From the NCBI RefSeq assembly GCF_030867095.1, contig NC_081824.1, positions 170,694,933-170,758,932 of the forward strand: a DNA stretch of 64,000 nucleotides, written 5' to 3'. How positions within the stretch are numbered: the stretch's first letter is position 1; the number at the start of each line of letters is the position of its first letter. The stretch is from Alligator mississippiensis. Lineage: Eukaryota; Chordata; Crocodylia; Alligatoridae. Below the pieces are notes generated by a model. That model did not search any database and had not been told where the DNA came from. It saw nothing but the letters and a program-made list of their open reading frames with translations. Position numbers and translations under genes: made by a program. Below, one piece after another: positions 47,280 to 58,639 of the stretch.

Positions 47280-47806
47280 TTAGTGAATTAAACCAACTTA
47301 TTTCAGGTCATTCAGGGTAAAATTTTCTAAAATGCCAATTCATTTGAGCTTAAGTTCCTACTTGCCTCACTGTCTTTAAAATGAAGTAATTTAAGATTTT
47401 TATATATTTTTTTTTTATTTTTATTTTTTTTTTACCTAGGCTGTCTTGAAAATGTCTACCCTCTTTCAAGTTTTTAGAACTCATAAATCTCATCCTTCTC
47501 CTGATTTTTATTTGTAAACTGGAAAAGAAAAACAAACTTTCCTGTTTTTTCAACTCCCAGTTTCTCAGCTTTGAATAAACCAGTCCAAATGAAGAAAACG
47601 CTCTTTCTGCATCAGCAGAAGAGGCTACTGTTGGTAAAAGCTGGTTTAGCACTTCAACAAACCTTGGTTTCAGTATTTTGCTAGTGACTTGTACCAGTTC
47701 AGTGCTGTGACTTTTTTTTTCTTTGAAACATGCTCAGTACACATGTACTGCTTGAATGGTTTGGCTCTTGCCCTGAAATGTATATGGTTGGCATGATTGA
47801 TGGGTG
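47280..47806 (-). pseudogene. hAT transposase pseudogene, C-terminal dimerisation domain
   Basis: The minus strand reads LLPTVASSADAERAFSSFGL then VYSKLRN, the hallmark hAT C-terminal (hATC) dimerisation motif near 47560-47630. Upstream, in another frame, lies diverged coding sequence to the LTR boundary. It is the 3' end of a transposase whose N-terminal part lies at 51.64-53.2 kb. Frameshifts, stops and three insertions make it inactive. Confidence 0.75.
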
Positions 47807-48026
47807 ATTAGTGTCTGTACTTAGTAATTAAAAGTGCCTCGACACAGCAGAATTCTTAGCACGATGTGAGCACTCGGTGCAAGGGATGCTTCGCTACGGC
47901 GGGAAAAGCCTTGGTGCAGTGATCAGCTCCCTCCAGAACTAGCAGTTGCACCATTTGGATACATGCTAGCGATTGGCTCATCGTAAATTATTCATACTTG
48001 GCGGCTAGCAATTGGCTCACTAGCCG

Positions 48027-48034
48027 TATAAAAG
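48027..48034 (+). promoter_or_regulatory. TATA box of the solo LTR
   Basis: TATAAAAG lies 215 bases into the LTR and downstream of two inverted CCAAT motifs. It could act as an intronic promoter on the same strand as ZFAND3; this is inference only. Confidence 0.6.
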
Positions 48035-48286
48035 CTTGGGTAGTTTCCGCCCAAGTCGGAGAACTCCGCGTGTACGTTGGGAACGAGTTCCTCATGTACC
48101 TTGGAGCAAAATTGGAGGCCTGATCAACCACCAACCACTCCCCGTCGACGACCGTCCCGACGTACCCCGTACCCTGCATGCTCGGAAACATCGGTGTGCC
48201 GCCCGGTTTCTTCTTTGTTTTTGTAACCTGTACGGAGAGTGCCTACACTGTGTGCATTGACGCAAGTCCCTGTACGTCAGTTTGTA

Positions 48287-48292
48287 AGTAAA
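48287..48292 (+). terminator. AGTAAA polyadenylation-like signal in the solo LTR
   Basis: AGTAAA, a common variant hexamer, lies about 80 bases before the LTR 3' end and is followed by a T-rich stretch. It would mark the R/U5 boundary region. Confidence 0.5.
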
Positions 48293-48379
48293 GTTCTTTT
48301 CAATTCAACCAGTACGCATTTGTGCCTAATTCCACTCCATCGCGGCCCCATTCCAGCTATATTCGGCACCCACAATTAG

Positions 48380-48790
48380 TAGGGACCTACCAAAATCCAC
48401 GGAAAAGAGAAATAAGAAAATTTACTATAAATAAAATGCTGGCTCCCCAGACGGAGCCAGCAATCCTCAGGGTACTGCGGCAGCCTGTTGGGGTGAAGCA
48501 GTGGAAGGGGGGCTGCCCACTTGAAGGGCTGCTGTCAAGATAGCTGCTGCTCCCACCACTTGCCACTGATTGGCTACTAGGGCTGCCTGTTACGTGGCCC
48601 TGCCCCTCTCCACCAATCAGCGTTGAGGGGTGGGGCTACATGACAGCCCTCGCAGCCAATCAGCTGCAAGGGCCAGGGCCATCAGGGCTCCTCAGCCAAT
48701 CAGATGTGTGAGTGGGCCATGTTGTGCCCAAGAAATGGCTGCTGGACCATGAAATCAGAGGGCAGCCTACTTGAATTTGGTAGGTCCCTA
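48380..48790 (-). mobile_element. hAT-like MITE, family B copy 3 (411 bp)
   Basis: Inverted termini TAGGGACCTACCAAAATCC and TTTGGTAGGTCCCTA. The interior matches family B in reverse orientation (ataaaatgctggctccc, then caagatagctgctgctcc, and several ccaatcag motifs). Its right flanking 8-mer GTGAGTAG (48791-48798) matches 7 of 8 with GTGATTAG at 47804-47811, across the solo LTR. The MITE was therefore there first, and the LTR element landed in its left target duplication. Confidence 0.82.
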
Positions 48791-49105
48791 GTGAGTAGTA
48801 CTTGTTTATGTCATGATAGCGTTTTCCTCTTTTTGGCAGTTAGGCATCTACCCCGGTACTTTGTGTTAGGAATAATGGCAAGAAAATGAGGTGGAATAAG
48901 TGGATCCATCCACTTCTTTGCTGCTTGCAGTTTGACTTTGTTGTTGGGTATTTTTTGCTTGTAATGTTTCTTGAAATTCTTTCTAAATTTCAACAGCATC
49001 TGCAGTATAGCAGCGATCTTTCTGTAGTTTGTCCAAGTCAATGGAAATGGGTTTTAGTGTATTCAGCACATCTTCTACATTTCTCGTTAGTCCAACGTTG
49101 ACTGC
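48791..49105 (-). pseudogene. hAT transposase pseudogene, middle segment
   Basis: Minus-strand reading frames include NVEDVLNTLKPISIDLDKLQ and KDRCYTADAVEI (near 49090-48980), then PLIPPHFLAI and KYRGRCLTA near 48890-48850. These follow the order of a hAT transposase catalytic region just before its dimerisation domain. The segment is bounded by a LINE at right and a MITE at left. Confidence 0.7.
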
Positions 49106-49109
49106 TCAC

Positions 49110-51640
49110 GCTAGCCGGGATACTTCCATCAACTTTGTCATGATTTTCTTTGTCATGATTGTCATCAGAATAGGCCACTTCTTAATAAATAGGTCAAAGT
49201 GTCTCTTTCTTTCTTCAGCAATTCCTTGTAGTTGAGGATTATCATCTTCCATGAATGAATGTTTTATCTCTGGGTCCAAAGATGGCTGATGAGGCCAATC
49301 CAGGATCAACAGACTCTTGTTGCAACTCGGGCACATGTTTCTGTGTGAGCTGTGTGACTCCAGATTCTTGATTCTGTCTGCAACATGCTGTTTCTACTGC
49401 TCCCTCTTTTCCATCTACTGTTGTCGTCATAAGGTTTCAGAGTACTGAGTTCCTTGCAGCAGATTTTTCCTTCATTTGGGGCGATCCTGAGGAATAGTCT
49501 TCCATGACTTGAAGTCAGTGTTGTGGGTTTTTTTTCAACTTGGTCTTGAGGACTTTCTTGAAGCACTTTCTCTGCCCTCCTCTTGAGCATACGCTTTGAC
49601 TGAGCTGGGAGAATAAAACTTGCTTCAGGAGCATGGAGTCGGACATCTGGATGACATGGCCTGCCCAAAGTTGATGTTGGATGATTATTGTCCCAATGCT
49701 CATGTTGTTTGCTTGTGAGGGGATGCTAATAGTGGTGTGCTTATCTTCCCACTGGACTTGAAGGATTTTCCACAGACAGCCTTGATGGTACTTCTCCAGT
49801 GACTTGAGATGTCTTCTGTATGGTGTCCACGTCTCAGCTACATACAGTAAGGTGGAGATCACAACTGCTTGGTAAACCATGAGCTTGGTTTTGGATCTAA
49901 TGTTGTGATCTTCAAACTACTGTTTCCTCAGGTGTCCAAAGGCTGCACTTGCACATTTGAGACAATGTTGGACTTTGTCAATGTCAGCCTTCTGCGAGGG
50001 ATGGCTTCTGAGGTATGAAAAATACTCAGTGTTCTGCAGAGACTCATCATGAACTTGAATTACTAGAGCTGGGGACTGCTCATTTACAGCTTGTTGATGG
50101 AGGACCTTGGTCTTCTGAATGTTAAGCTTTGGTCCCATTTTCTTGTATGTCTCAGTAAAGATGTTGATGATTGTGATTGCCTGAAGGTTTGCTTCTGAGT
50201 GAGCACTCACCATAGTATCATCAGCATACTTGAACCAATGATTGAAGTCAGGGCGGTCTGGGTTTTGGCTCAGAGTTTGCTCGGATTCAAACAGCTTACC
50301 ATCCATTTGATAGTTTAGCTCCGCTCCAACTGGAAGTTTGGTGGTCAGATGTAGCATTGTGGTAAAGAATATTGACAAGTGTGTTGGAGTGATGGTAAAG
50401 CCTTTGTCTTAACCTCGGGGGCTCTGTTGTAGATCCATTACTGAGAACCACTGCTCGGATACTCTCATGGGGCAGGCAAAAAATGGTGATGAGTTTTAGT
50501 GGTAATTTGTAGTTCAAAAGGATCCTCCACAGTGCTTCTCAGTTGACAGTGTTGAAGGCTTTTGTGAGGTCAAAGAGGGCTTTGTAGGGAGGATTATGTT
50601 GTTCTCAGCATTTTTCCTACGGCTGGCAAGCTGTGAAGATCATGTCAGTTGTGCCTCTTGATGCCCTAAACCCACACTGAGATTCTGGGACCAGCTCTTC
50701 AGCAAGTGGAAGGAAAATGGTTCAGGAGGGTTCTTGCAGTGATCTTTCCTGTGGCAGACAACAAGGTGATCCCTCTAATTTCTAGTCTGACTTGTCTCCT
50801 CCTTTTTTGAAAATTGTCACAATCATGGCATCATTCCAAATCCTTAAGTTGAGGCCATGGACCTGTGGTATAAGTGCTTTTTCCTCCTGCTTGAAGATTT
50901 CCGTGGGGATTCCATCAGCTTCAGATACATTTGTTGTTCTGCATGTGCTTCATGGCTTTCCTCACCTCATTGAGGGTTGGAGGGATTCTGAGAGTATCTC
51001 TGACTGGGTGTTGCAGGATGGAATTGAGAGTACTCTCATCAAAAGTGGAGTCTCAGTTGAGAAGTTCTTCAAAGTACTCCTTTCAAAGTGTGTCGATGGC
51101 TCCTCTGTCTGTGATCAGATCTCCTCCATTCTTCAGTTTCAGGGAGGTTGGTGCCCAAGTGCTCAGACTGTAGATTGCTTTGATGGCATTGGAAAAAACT
51201 CTGCATATTGTGGGTGTCAGTGAGATGCTGAATTTCCTTTGCTTTGTCTTTCCACCATCTATTCTTTACATCATGGTCCTGCTTTGAACTTCTGCCTTTG
51301 GCTTGTTGGAGATTCAGTTCTTTTGCTTGGAGTTGAGATGGTTCTGCCAATCACAAAAGCCTGTGAACAAGCAGTTGACCAACTCTTGGATCTCCCAGTC
51401 GTCAAACCAGTTGCAATGTTTCCTGGTAGAGAATCCAAATGTCTGTGTAGGCACTGATGATGGTGGACTTGAAGGCACCCCAAGTGCTGCTGACGTTCTT
51501 TCACTGTTGTTGATTGGAATTCGACAGTTTTCTGTTCAGGCACTAGTGGAAGAGTTCTTGCTTGATCGGTTCAGCATTACTTCTGGTGCAGCTGTCATTT
51601 GGGAGCCAGTGTAAATGACATAACAGTCAATCATCAAAGC
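49110..51640 (-). mobile_element. Non-LTR retrotransposon (LINE) remnant inserted in the hAT element
   Basis: Minus-strand pieces, in order: an NRWWKDKAKEIQ block near 51270, a long diverged reverse-transcriptase region, the catalytic YADDT near 50230, NIQKTKVLHQ near 50120, and LLYVAETWTPYRRHLKSLEK near 49845. Next come HQLWAGHVIQM near 49680, RGGQRKCFKKVL near 49575 and a C-terminal cysteine motif (CPSCNKS) near 49325. The arrangement fits a non-CR1 LINE, probably of the RTE or related class; I do not name the family. Several frameshifts and stops. A 3' tail with tcatga-like repeats lies at about 49138-49170. Confidence 0.75.
49917..50378 (-). pseudogene. LINE reverse transcriptase fragment with YADD motif
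   Basis: An open minus-strand stretch of about 150 codons covers the catalytic palm block (WFKYADDTMVSAHSE), then a KMGPKLNIQKTKVL motif and a DKVQHCLKCASAAFG block. The D-D pair is kept. It is bounded by frameshifts from the neighbouring fragments (49515-49880 and above 50378), so it is not a functional gene. Confidence 0.75.
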
Positions 51641-53240
51641 AGTCAACTACTGAATTCCATCACACATCTTGGGAGAATTAGCTTGGAGCCCCCAGCTCTC
51701 TTCAGTGAAGCTGAATGAAGCAAGCTGGTTGTTACAGAAGTATTTTGTAGTTTCAGCAACATTTTCCTTTATTTCTGGAGTACTTAAATCTTTGGCTAAA
51801 AGATTAATCAAATGAGCACTGCATCTCTAAGTGATCAGTTTTAGTTTTGTTTCATTATCTTCTCCGAGTTTCATCTCATCTTTGCTATATTTGAAGCATT
51901 ATCTGTGACCAGGCCGTGCACCTGACACTTGAATTTTTGCTTACAGTTTGTTATAGCTTTTACTGCTACTACTTTTAAATATTCTGCAGTATGGGTGTAT
52001 TGATTGTTTTTGTGAGATAAATAATCCTGTCTTCTGTTGTCAGCAAACACATATTACTGGACCATTGTATACATTGCTCCATCCATCAAGACTTAAATGA
52101 ACACGTTTTCCCTTCAATGTTTTTGCACGCTGTTCTATTTCCTTTTTATATGCTGTATCCAGAAGCCCTCCAGCAATTTCTTTTCTGTTGGGTGAAATGT
52201 AACCTGGTCCATGTCAGTGAAATACTTGTTCTGAACAAGACAAAAGAAAAAATTTGTTGCATAAATAGACTGAGTAATCTTTTCATCTGTGTTGTCTTGC
52301 TGGACTTTGCTGGTTTTGATTTTGAACTCGTCCAACATTTTACTTTTGATAATGAAGAAAGTCTCCTTTTGGATACAGGGAACTGTCTGAGGTATGTTTA
52401 ATTGTAGTTCTACTGGTGGTACCAATAGGTGATTCTTAAGTTGCAGACATTGCAGATGATCGATGTTCATAATGTCATGTGTCTAAGCTGGACCCTGAAA
52501 CAAAATGGTTAGAGAGTCACTCACCCTGAGTATTATTTAAAATGAGATTGTAAATGAAAGAACTCTCCTATAGCAGGCTTTTTTTCAAGCCAGTGTTTAA
52601 ATTGTATCATTTTTCCAAACCAGTTCTATAGGGAAAATATTCACTAAATCATAAAGAATATCTTCTATTTAAACCTTTTTCTTTATCAATATAAAACAGC
52701 TTAGGAAAGAACAGTTCAATTTTTATTCTAAAATGCATAAATTCCTACTAAAATTTTATTCTGCACAAGATATCTTTACCTAGGGCTTGTATATTTGCTT
52801 ACACTGATCAATAAAACTCATTTCAAAAGTTCAGCTGTAATATTAAAAATGTATAATTTTGACAAATACTTCCACAAACTAGCACATGCATTAGGTTTTG
52901 AACACACATATTGTGAAGTTCATATGTAATGCAAAATAACTAAAATCATTATTGTTGTAAATGTATTTACTAGCAGGCAATCCATAAGAATGGTTCACAA
53001 ATAGTAAGTTTACTAACCAATTGATGCAGATGGCTCAGACCTGGCTACATCACCATTTTCAAGTTCATTGCCTTCTGAGAAGAATTTTTTATAATGTTGC
53101 TTTATTTGCACTGCCAGGCCTTCCATCTCTTTGTCGCGCTGTTTACAACTGGTACGTGTTCCTCTTTCTCAGTGGCATAGGAATTTTTTGAAAATTATTC
53201 CCTAACAGTGTCCTTTTCATGACTGGCAGCTACAGCAGGT
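51641..53240 (-). pseudogene. hAT transposase pseudogene, N-terminal and catalytic part with BED finger
   Basis: On the minus strand from the right: a BED-finger-like stretch (KEMEGLAVQIKQHYKKF near 53140-53060), an AT-rich gap that may be an intron (about 52500-53000), then DEFKIKTSKVQQDN and a FYATN-like block (near 52330-52240). A catalytic core follows with DGASNV-like and VTDNASNIAKM motifs (near 52070 and 51900). It carries in-frame stops and shifts. Order and motifs are those of hAT transposases, so this is the remnant of an autonomous element of the kind that moves hAT MITEs. The LINE insertion at about 51640 separates it from its middle segment. Confidence 0.7.
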
Positions 53241-53415
53241 ATTCTCCAGTTTCTGGTGTTGAAATCAAGACTAGTCTAGGCTCCACAGAAAGTTGTTCCT
53301 TTTCTTATACTATCTTGAGACCAGTTTTGGTCCTTCCTGTTGCACACCCTGTTAGCTACTCTGCTCTCTCCCTTCTCAACACACGAAGTTACTGAAAAAT
53401 CAGGACACCTTCTCC

Positions 53416-53517
53416 CTGGGCACATCTACACGTGCTATTAAAGCGCCTGAATCAGCTGTGATGTACTTTGTGCCAGTCAGCTGATTCCCGGGTTCAGTGT
53501 CTTCACGTGTGCCCGGG
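53416..53517 (+). mobile_element. Short palindromic MITE-like repeat
   Basis: Ends CCTGGGCACATCTACACGTG and CACGTGTGCCCGGG are imperfect inverted repeats. An inner perfect pair, GAATCAGCTG (53449-53458) and CAGCTGATTC (53478-53487), adds a second stem. About 100 bases in all. It is followed by 300 bases of GC-rich sequence ending in a run of G, whose relation to it is unclear. Confidence 0.5.
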
Positions 53518-56500
53518 ACCAGAACTGTCCTTAGGGTATGACAAATTGAGGCGTTTGCCCCATGCTTTGGGGGGGCCCTGCGGAGCTGGGTGGAGCGGCT
53601 ATGTCCCCTCCTGTAGGGCCTGCCTGGAGCTGGCAGCTCAGCCCTGTGCCGCAGAAGAAGAACGGAGACACCTCCCCTTTTATGAGGGTACCATGGCCCC
53701 GCACAGGCTGATTTACCCAGGGCCCTGCACCTCTGTAGGGTCTGCTCTGCCTGGGACTGACGCAATTCAAGTTGGGGCGGAGCAGCCCCAGGCTTGCAGG
53801 GAGTTGTTGGGGGGGGGGGGGGTTTAAGTCCCAGGCTCCAGGTGGTGGTGTTGAGTAGTGGACAGGCTGTTTCCCATCAGCATTACCAGTGAAAGATTTT
53901 AGCTGATGTACTTTAAAATGGTGTCTAAATCCTCTTGAAAGTCAGGTGCCTCTGGAAACTTTATCCCTAATGTGACTTTACTCATGTATGACTAATCCTG
54001 GTGAAGTCGTTGACTGGGCTGGACACTAAAACTGCACTAAGAGTAGGGCTTTGGGCAACATTGCGGTAGACTTTCCAAAGTTTCTGTTCTGATGTTAATC
54101 TCAGAAATTGACTTTTCAGTGGCTTGATAAATGTAATTTTTACTCTTTATTCCTGTGCCATAATTTTAACAGCTTTGCATTTGGTCTAATTTCAAAATGT
54201 AACTGACCTTGCAGTAATTTGGCATTGTCTGCAGAATCCCAAAACACGTTTTTGGAGGGGGGGATATTTAATCAACCTCTTGATTTCTCCCCCCCCTCCC
54301 CCCAAGTGTTGTTTCACGGTCTAAGCATTCAAATGAAAAAGACACTGAAGACAATACTAAATGCCTAGCTAGTCTTAAAGAAATGCAAAAATCTAGAATT
54401 CTTGGTTCCAAAATGATACCTTTTTTGTGTGTACAGAAAATGGAGAATGGGTTTTAATTACATGATTGCATACTCATAAATAAACCCATATGAAACTTTT
54501 TTTGTTCCCTACAGCCTTGGATATCTGAGTGGTAGTACCTTTGTAATTATTTTCATTATGGGTCCATGGTAATGTAATTTTCAGAATAGTTTGGTTCATC
54601 TTTGACTATGCCTTCTTTTAAGTTCTCTTCTCCCTCAGGTATATTATGTTAATAACTTTGTCAGCATCCATCTATTGTATATTTAAAATGATATTTTCTC
54701 CTCTTTGGAGATTGATGCATCACTGAAGTATAATTATTAGTGTTGATGTTCACAAGCTGCTTCTTGAAGAAACGGGCATCCAGAGTTGTATCAACCGTAC
54801 ATTTATGACTATTTCTTTAACAGTTTCTCTTATGTTGTGGTGTAACTAATTTGTTTGTGCCATCTGACTTATTTAGGTGGAAGATGTTTTTTTTTTCTAA
54901 ATATTGGATATACTTTTAAAATCTGTAGTGAAATGTTCTTTAACAAGTGAAAATTAACATACCCTTATATAACAGCCTGGAAACATAGCAGTGTGTCTCC
55001 ATCTAGACAGGCAGTTTTTTGTGGGTTTTTTTTCTTTCCCTATGGTTCTTTCCCTGTAGCATCAGAGGCTGGCTGTAGGTGAAGGGCTGGCAGGGCAGGG
55101 GGAGGGAGCAGATTTCTAGATGGGTTTGGGACAGTGATTTGAAATGTTACCGCAACTCCTTTTTCCTAAATGTGTAGCTGACCTGTTGCTGGCATGTTTT
55201 AAGGTCATATTGGTAGTTAGATCTGTGGTTAGGAAGGAATTCACCCCTTCTTCTCTCCCCCCCCTCCCCCCCCTGCTAGTGGAAGGACATCAAGAGTATT
55301 TTGACTTGTCCTTTAGCACAGAGGTTGTGGATCATTGACTCAGATCTTGGACTAATTAATTCATTGCTGTTCCAAGGGGCTTCGACATTGATGGTACCAA
55401 GTTATCTGGTACGCTGTTCAGTCTCCTGAGGGCCAAAATTCTCTGGACCAGTTTAAGTGTTCTGGCTTCATACAGGATACCTGGATGACATTTAGTGGCC
55501 AGTGCTGTACAAGAGGCCAAGTAGATGATCCAGTGGTCCCTGCTAGTCTTAAACTCTCTGAAACTATAAAAACTGGATTTTCCCATAAACTGACTACCTA
55601 TGTATTTACAGCAAGATTTATTGACTTATTTACAGATGAGTTACTTGCTATACACAGTACAACAAGGTTTTAACTATTTTAGACACAAAGGCAACAGTAT
55701 ATTTTGAGAAATAATATATTCATTCAGTTAGACTTTTTTGTAACCCTTACCACAAAGGGCCAAAGTGAAGGTTCCCTGTGTAACCTTAACATTGTAATAG
55801 CTGACTTCTTTGTGCTTAACTGCAAACTTAATTTTTTTCCCACTTCCTAGGTTTTATAAAATGGCTAGCTCACTTCTAATTTGAAAATAAGGCTCACTTT
55901 GAACAAAAAACAGGCCTATGACATTTCAGGCATAAACACTGGATGTTTCACCAGGTTTTAAGCCTGAAAAGAGGGCTATATAAATGGAAACAGTTTAGAA
56001 GTCTTCCACATACTTGTTTTGATGCTCTTGTTATATAATGAAAGAGGTGATTGCTTCACCCTAGGCAGTGACATGCAGCCACCCCCAAATTGAAAGCCCT
56101 TTAAGAGCAGCGCACAAACATTTTGCAACACTTTCCAGGAACAGAAGCAAAAGAATCTCATGTCCATTTGAAACTTGATGGGGAATTTGGTATCACAGTC
56201 TTACGTTTTTGGGGGGTTTTTTGCACTAAATTTTAGCCAAGATCTGGGGTTAAATGACACACTGGGGAATTCAGAGAGGTTGATTTATTTGTTCCAAACT
56301 AAGAAGCTAAGCTTTGCATCCTTTCTTCTATCACAGAACAATGTTCTTACACTTCAACACTTCAGTGCAATGAGGTGTTAAGGATGGCTTGAAAAGCCTC
56401 AGAGACTTATGTCAGACCATCAAGGTTATTTTAAAGTTGCTTTCCTTGCTGTGTGTGTCTGAAACCTATAACAGTGTTAGACTGGAGGGTGTATGTGCTA

Positions 56501-57555
56501 TTTGTTCCTTTTAAAATCATGGTAAATAGCATTTTTCTGTTTTAGTATGAATGGTTCTATATTGTTCTACTAGCTTGCTTTGGTTTACAGACATTTTTCT
56601 TTGCAGCTGATCAGGCTTGTATGCAATGTTATTTAGAAGCTCAAATGCAACACCTTCCTCTACCCCATCAGCACAGTATGTTTTTGTACTTTTAAAAACC
56701 ACTAAATGCAAAAGTTATTGTGGTTACAGTGATGCTAACTTAATCATTTTTTTTTTTTTATTTTACCTCTGATTGTAAAGATGACCTGTACAGGAAAAAA
56801 CAAGACCACAAGCCTTATTTTTCTTCGTTGTGTATATGAAAGAATTGACCCAGAAGCTAGGAGAAACCTTTAAAGATTATTTTCTACTTTTATATTTGTT
56901 TTGTGTACCTAGGCAACTTTTAAATTTTTAAAGTTTTTTAAAGCCTGGAAGAAGGATCTCCCACAGTGTCCCCTCCCCGCCTCCCCCCTCCCCCCACTCT
57001 GTCTTCTGGATCCAGTTTGGCTGTGTGTGCACCTGTGCATGCATTTCATTCTCTCTTGTTAACTCTCTTGATACAGATTCTAAAGTGCTGCAGATTTTCT
57101 TAGTTCTACATTAGAGGGTACAACAGGTGTTTTCTCTAGCCTCTGCAAAGCATTTGTTCCATAGCTCAAAAATGAACGTTCATTTTTTAATGTGAAGCTC
57201 TTTGTCCAAAATTAATCTCTGAATTCTCAAACGCTCCCTCTTGATTAAGCTAAACCTGCTGTTTGATACTCATATTGCAACCATATTTATGAAGACTTTT
57301 TTCATCATTCTTAACCTGACAGTTATGACATTTACTTTCTGATGCTAAGTTTGCTATCATAATCCTTTCAATTGTCATTTCCAGATTAGGCTAGGTGGTG
57401 CCTTAAAACTGAGGCACATGCAGAATGCAGGAGCTAGCATTATAAGCAGACTGCATCTTACTTAAAACAGTGGTCCAGGGTCTGCATTAACTATTTTCTT
57501 ATCTCTGAAATTTAAGGTATTAGCTGTGATCTTTTACAGTCCAAAAGAACTCTTT
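53518..57555 (+). other. ZFAND3 intron 1, no recognised element
   Basis: A GC-rich stretch to about 53.82 kb, then AT-rich intron with poly-C runs near 54290, 55258-55272 and 56970-56995. No exon, RNA gene or repeat family recognised. Confidence 0.5.
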
Positions 57556-57557
57556 CA

Positions 57558-57660
57558 CACATTCACAGAAGTTTAGGGCTGGAAGGGACCTCATGAGATC
57601 ATCAGGTCCAGCCCCCCTGCTCCGGGGCAGGAAAGACTGCTGGGGTCAAGTAACCCCCTA
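57558..57660 (-). mobile_element. CR1 3'-terminal fragment (about 100 bp)
   Basis: cattcacagaagtttagggc is followed by tggaagggacctcatgag, then atcatcaggtccagcccc and a gggcaggaaagactgctgg stretch. This is the CR1 3' end in minus orientation, strongly 5'-truncated. Confidence 0.82.
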
Positions 57661-58428
57661 TTGGACATTCACTATTGTCACAATTGTACCTTTTCTGCTT
57701 TACTTGAACTGGTCCTTGGTTTTGTGTAACTTGACTTAGGCACACTGTCTCTTTAGGTTTTTGGGCTGATATGAGCACATGGCAGGTGTAGAACCCATGT
57801 CTGAAGACACCTTTTGGGAGTGTAGACTGTGCAGTCAGATTGCATAGGTATTGATACAAGTGCCAACTTGGCAGACCCTCTTCAGTTGCCATTGTATATT
57901 TCATTAAAATTGTGGACTATCTGGCTTACTGTTTCTGTGCAGAGGGACTACCTGATTGTTTAAGCAAGTCATTCTGACTTTATCCAGGCATATACTTTAC
58001 TCTTTGAACATGGTCCTGCCTGTTTCCTCATGCCTCCAGAATGTCTTCAGAGTCTTCCACGAAGTCTAGGGTTGTTCTATACTCCTTCCCTTCTGCCCAG
58101 TATTATCTTTTGTTTCTAGTATCTCTGTTTCAGTGCACAGAGTAAGTGTTCTCTTCATAAGGACAGTTTGGTTGTAAGCCTCAGTGGGATACCTTGTACT
58201 CCCATCCATGCTGGATTCATAGATGTACCTGCTCCATTCCTCCCCGCTTCTCCTCCCCCAAACATTTTTTTCAGGGAGTGATGAAGCCCTTACATCACTA
58301 ATAAATAAATAAGTTGTTCTTATAGGCACTCTCTTGGCCTCCTAGGGCCAAGTTTAATTGCTATGCATTAATGTCTCCCCAGTCCAAAGTAAGCACCCAC
58401 ATGCCAACTAACTCCTCTGCACCTTAAC
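57661..58428 (+). other. ZFAND3 intron 1, no recognised element
   Basis: Intron with no supported gene or repeat. Confidence 0.5.
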
Positions 58429-58432
58429 ATTA

Positions 58433-58635
58433 GGGCTTGGTACAGACATTACATTTATACTGGTATAAGTGATCAGAAACTGGTCTATATTTGTAACATA
58501 ACAAAACTTCAGAGCACACAGACTGGTTTAAAAATAGTGGAACCCAGCCTAAAATAGACCTGAATCAATGTGGTATCAGACTTTAGTGATTTAGGTTAGA
58601 CCTGTCCTTCGAACTTCAGTACCAGATCCAAGGGT
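58433..58635 (+). mobile_element. Family A DNA element, left-end fragment (copy 3)
   Basis: After TA at 58431-58432 it starts GGGCTTGGTACAGACATTAC. It then follows family A: agtgatcagaaactggtc, an aacttcagagcac block, atgtggtatcagacttt and tagtgatttagg. The right terminus is not present, so it is a fragment of about 200 bases. Confidence 0.72.
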
Positions 58636-58639
58636 TCAG

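Larger units (their letters stand above)
47812..48374 (+). mobile_element. Solo LTR of an endogenous retrovirus (563 bp)
   Basis: Starts TGTCTGTACTTAG and ends GGCACCCACA, with a perfect 5-bp target duplication ATTAG at 47807-47811 and 48375-48379. It has pol II promoter architecture: two inverted CCAAT boxes (attggctca near 47972 and 48011), TATAAAAG at 48027-48034, and an AGTAAA polyadenylation-like signal at 48287-48292. It is CpG-containing and GC-richer than its flanks. No internal viral genes remain, which implies recombination between two LTRs. Confidence 0.87.

Noticed and set aside
50792..51614. Plus-strand frames of 90-143 codons
   Set aside because: Antisense to the LINE reverse-transcriptase remnant.
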